From Tatlockia sp. (GTDB lineage: Bacteria; Pseudomonadota; Gammaproteobacteria; Legionellales; Legionellaceae), in the NCBI GenBank assembly GCA_013697955.1, contig JACCVV010000020.1, forward strand, positions 159,572 to 223,571: DNA of 64,000 bases. The letters are read 5' to 3'. Positions 63,372 to 64,000 of this stretch are shown piece after piece. Numbering within the stretch: position 1 is the first letter of the stretch; the number at the start of each line of letters is the position of its first letter. Made by a program: the position numbers and the translations under genes. The notes under the pieces are model-generated. The model was not told the DNA's origin. It was given only the letters and a program-made list of their open reading frames with translations, and ran no database searches.

Positions 63372-64000
63372 TTAAGGCTGTTGAGGAGCGCCAGAATTTG
63401 GTTGGACTGTTGGAGCCTGTTGGATATTTGGTTGTTGATCAATAGGCTGCTGAATAGCAGGTTGCTGTTCAATTGCTGGTTGGGGTTGGGCAGCAGGTTG
63501 TTGAATAGTAGGTTGTTGCTGCACATCTAGTTGCTGAATTCCAGGCTGGGGTTGCATTTCAGGCTGTGGAGAAATACCTGATTGGGGTTGCTGTATTTCA
63601 GATTGTGGCTGAGTAGCTGGTAGTTGTTGGGCTTCAGGTTGCGGCTGAGGTTCAGCTTGTAGCTGATTAGCAGGCACTTGTTGTACTTCGGGTTGTGGCT
63701 GAGTCTCTGGTTGTATCTGAGTTTCAGAGGGTTGTTGTATTTCGGTTTGTGGTTGAGTTTCGGGTTGAGGCTCAGGCTTGATAATATCATTGGGTTGTGT
63801 TGGCTCAGCTGGTTTCACTGACTCATCGGGCTGTGTTGGCTCAGCTGGTTTTATTGACTCATCTGGATTTGTTGGTTCAGCTGGTTTCAAAGATTCAACG
63901 GGTTTTGTTGGTTCCGCAGGTTTCAGAGATTCATCGGGTTGTGTTGGTTCAGCTGGTTTCAGAGATTCATCGGGTTGTGTTGGTTCAGCTGGTTTTATTG
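63372..64000 (-). CDS. Pro/Gln-rich repeat protein, N-terminus beyond the window
   Basis: The frame is open from the window edge to a stop at 63372-63374, so only the C-terminal 209 codons are seen. The first 72 visible residues are six copies of a 12-residue unit, KPAEPTQPDES(L/I/V). The last 135 residues are a low-complexity Pro/Gln/Glu tail that ends SGAPQQP. No globular domain is in view. Such segments span the wall or act as flexible extracellular linkers. The missing N-terminus will decide whether it is a TonB-like, lipoprotein or surface protein. Internal starts exist but are not credible. Confidence 0.75.
   Translation of the reverse strand, partial: IKPAEPTQPDESLKPAEPTQPDESLKPAEPTKPVESLKPAEPTNPDESIKPAEPTQPDESVKPAEPTQPNDIIKPEPQPETQPQTEIQQPSETQIQPETQPQPEVQQVPANQLQAEPQPQPEAQQLPATQPQSEIQQPQSGISPQPEMQPQPGIQQLDVQQQPTIQQPAAQPQPAIEQQPAIQQPIDQQPNIQQAPTVQPNSGAPQQP
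63780..63995 (-). repeat. 36-bp tandem repeats, six full copies, continuing past the window
   Basis: In-frame 36-bp units encode KPAEPTQPDESL and variants. The two copies nearest the window edge give identical peptides, and copies nearer the stop diverge (KPVES, NPDESI, QPDESV, QPNDII). The array is direct, without spacers, so it is not a CRISPR. It probably continues beyond base 64000. Confidence 0.92.

Noticed and set aside
63780..64000. Repeat array considered as CRISPR
   Set aside because: The 36-bp units are contiguous, in frame and coding, with no spacers.

Overview
The window looks like chromosomal DNA of a Legionella-type gammaproteobacterium. This is an inference, made without any database search. 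The DNA is AT-rich and densely coded. Gene orders are typically gammaproteobacterial: suhB/trmJ/isc, mraZ-rsmH-ftsL-ftsI-murE, mrcA/pilMNOPQ-aroKB-damX-like, ribF-ileS-lspA and era-recO. A cN-II-like HAD 5'-nucleotidase closely matches the Legionella IMP/GMP nucleotidase as I remember it. Several long proteins of no recognisable family are scattered between housekeeping genes, as is usual where Dot/Icm effectors are found. No CRISPR array, rRNA, confident tRNA, insertion sequence or prophage was seen.

Region 1 (1-6.3 kb): an unknown protein cut by the window edge, an EamA-type exporter, suhB, then trmJ-iscS-iscU-like-iscA-like and a fis-family gene. This keeps the E. coli order around suhB, trmJ and isc, but iscR, hscB, hscA and fdx are absent. 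The IscU-like protein has lost all three cluster-ligating cysteines. Region 2 (6.4-14.7 kb): RNase P RNA, coaX, the first half of the division/wall cluster (mraZ, rsmH, ftsL, ftsI, murE) with a clear promoter and MraZ-type boxes, then pdxB and an M50 protease on the other strand. Region 3 (14.8-20.5 kb): an envelope-sugar locus with a GT39 (ArnT-like) transferase, a PAP2 phosphatase, a GT2 polyprenyl-phosphate glycosyltransferase, a small LAB_N membrane protein, UDP-glucose dehydrogenase and GalU. Together these resemble a reduced arn-like lipid-A or glycan modification pathway. Region 4 (20.5-34.1 kb): etfBA, alanine dehydrogenase, PBP1A, the divergent pilMNOPQ operon with a short PilQ, aroK, aroB and a DamX-like ATPase/SPOR protein carrying a 66-residue tandem repeat.

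Region 5 (34.2-43.8 kb) is accessory in character: a universal stress protein, an unknown protein, a phosphoribosyltransferase, a CAP-domain secreted protein, a second EamA transporter, an ankyrin remnant, a GC-rich palindrome, a GST, an MFS exporter, an FMN reductase and an SbmA/YddA-like ABC transporter. Region 6 (43.9-54.3 kb): ribF-ileS-lspA, two unknown proteins that could be effectors, an Eda-like protein with altered catalytic residues, a PilE-type pilin, era and recO. Region 7 (54.4-64 kb): a two-subunit 2-oxoacid:ferredoxin oxidoreductase, the HAD nucleotidase, a BI-1 family membrane protein, a nitrilase-family amidase, tldD, two secreted unknowns, and a Pro/Gln-rich protein with 36-bp tandem repeats that runs off the window.

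The strongest leads are the eroded isc locus with its cysteine-free IscU, the Eda-like probable pseudoenzyme, and the arn-like sugar locus with its separate GT2 and LAB_N genes. Two in-frame repeat arrays (DamX-like and Pro/Gln-rich) may vary in length between strains.
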